Assembly (NCBI GenBank): GCA_005882215.1
Contig: VBCK01000138.1
Span: forward strand, 1 to 34,104
Direction of reading: 5' to 3'
DNA length: 34,104 nt
Origin: Betaproteobacteria bacterium
GTDB taxonomy: Bacteria > Pseudomonadota > Gammaproteobacteria > Burkholderiales > Burkholderiaceae_F
Shown here: positions 33,568 through 34,104 of the stretch, piece by piece
Layout: each line of letters opens with the position of its first letter
Numbering within the stretch: position 1 is the stretch's first letter
Notes under the pieces: model-generated
What the model was told of the DNA's origin: nothing
What the model saw: the letters and a program-made list of their open reading frames with translations, nothing else
Databases searched by the model: none
Made by a program: the position numbers and the translations under genes

Positions 33568-34104
33568 ATGGGCGGTCGAATGGAAAGTTCTCTGAAGGCA
33601 AGCGTCCTTGCTCTCGCCGTGCTGCTGGCGCTCGCGGCATGCGGCGGAGGGGGCAGCAGCTCAGGCACCGGTGCCGGATCTTCCTCTTCGGGCGGAGGCA
33701 CACCAACCGGGCAGGCGATGAAGGGCGACGACGCGTCGCGACTGGCCGATCAAGCTGCATTCGGCCCCACGCCCGCGCTGGTGGCACAGATCTCCCAGCA
33801 AGGGTCGGCCTGGATCGATGCTCAGATCCAGACACCGGCGAGCGGCTATCCGAGCTTGGCGGTCGTGAGCCCGAATGTCGCGATCGGCTGCCCCTCGACC
33901 CTTCCGGCCGGCAACACCTGTGTGCGCGACAACTACAGTGCGTTCCCGATCCGGCGCGTGTTTTTTCAGAATGCCTTGAGCGGACCCGACCAGTTGCGTC
34001 AGCGCGTCGCGCTCGCGTACTCGCAGATCTTCGTGGTCTCTTCGGTTCAGATCGGGCCGGCCTACGCGCTGCGCGAGTACCAGCAAATGCTGCTCGACGA
34101 CGCT
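33568..34104 (+). CDS. DUF1800-family lipoprotein, cut by window end
   Basis: The frame stays open to the last base, giving 179 codons of a longer gene. It starts with a lipoprotein signal ending LALAAC (Cys25 from the ATG at 33568), then a Gly/Ser linker, then ASRLADQAAFGPTPALVAQI and the diagnostic GPDQLRQRVALAYSQIFVVSS of DUF1800 proteins. These are exported proteins of unknown function, often paired with a DUF1501 gene downstream. In-frame ATGs at 33556 and 33580 are alternative starts. Confidence 0.85.
   Translation, partial: MGGRMESSLKASVLALAVLLALAACGGGGSSSGTGAGSSSSGGGTPTGQAMKGDDASRLADQAAFGPTPALVAQISQQGSAWIDAQIQTPASGYPSLAVVSPNVAIGCPSTLPAGNTCVRDNYSAFPIRRVFFQNALSGPDQLRQRVALAYSQIFVVSSVQIGPAYALREYQQMLLDDA

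Overview
This window is the chromosomal replication-origin neighbourhood of a GC-rich bacterium, most likely a betaproteobacterium of the Burkholderiales type. The evidence is the order dnaA-dnaN-gyrB with no recF between dnaN and gyrB, the DnaA N-terminus, the complete mnmG-rsmG-parA-parB-atpIBEFHAGDC string, and the divergent rpmH-rnpA-yidD-yidC operon. The species cannot be named from the sequence alone.

Layout, left to right. (1) 259-1689 encodes an AsmA-like bitopic envelope protein. (2) 1690-2258 is non-coding and carries a cluster of ParB-binding parS sites: two perfect 16-bp palindromes, one near-perfect site and at least three decayed copies, most with a shared downstream flank. (3) 2259-3939 is mnmG, but its middle is missing: roughly 90 codons are absent and the frame changes at about 2858/2860, so it is either a pseudogene or an assembly error. 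(4) rsmG, parA and parB follow, tightly packed. (5) 6521-13607 is a complete F1Fo ATP synthase operon. (6) 13767-15947 is a TonB-dependent receptor closely resembling E. coli YncD/PqqU. (7) yidC, yidD, rnpA and rpmH lie on the minus strand, reading away from dnaA. mnmE, usually next to yidC, is not there. (8) dnaA, an AT-rich dnaA-dnaN gap that looks like oriC, dnaN and gyrB follow on the plus strand. (9) 24526-29402, minus strand, is an extracellular-electron-transfer cluster: a monoheme cytochrome c, a decaheme cytochrome of the DmsE/MtrA/PioA type, an MtrB/PioB outer-membrane barrel and a cytochrome b561. Its upstream region contains a Fur-box-like site. (10) The right end holds a UBP-type zinc-finger protein, an MFS organic-acid transporter co-oriented with a di-heme DUF1111 lipoprotein, a doubtful small ORF, and the start of a DUF1800-type lipoprotein cut by the window edge.

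How it fits together. The left two thirds is housekeeping: ParA/ParB with the parS cluster segregate the origin, DnaA/DnaN/GyrB start and support replication, RnpA/L34/YidC serve RNA processing, translation and membrane insertion, and ATP synthase uses the proton gradient. The right third is accessory respiratory equipment. A b561 could exchange electrons with the quinone pool, periplasmic cytochromes would carry them, and a decaheme-in-barrel conduit would move them across the outer membrane. The direction (metal oxidation or reduction) cannot be read from the sequence.
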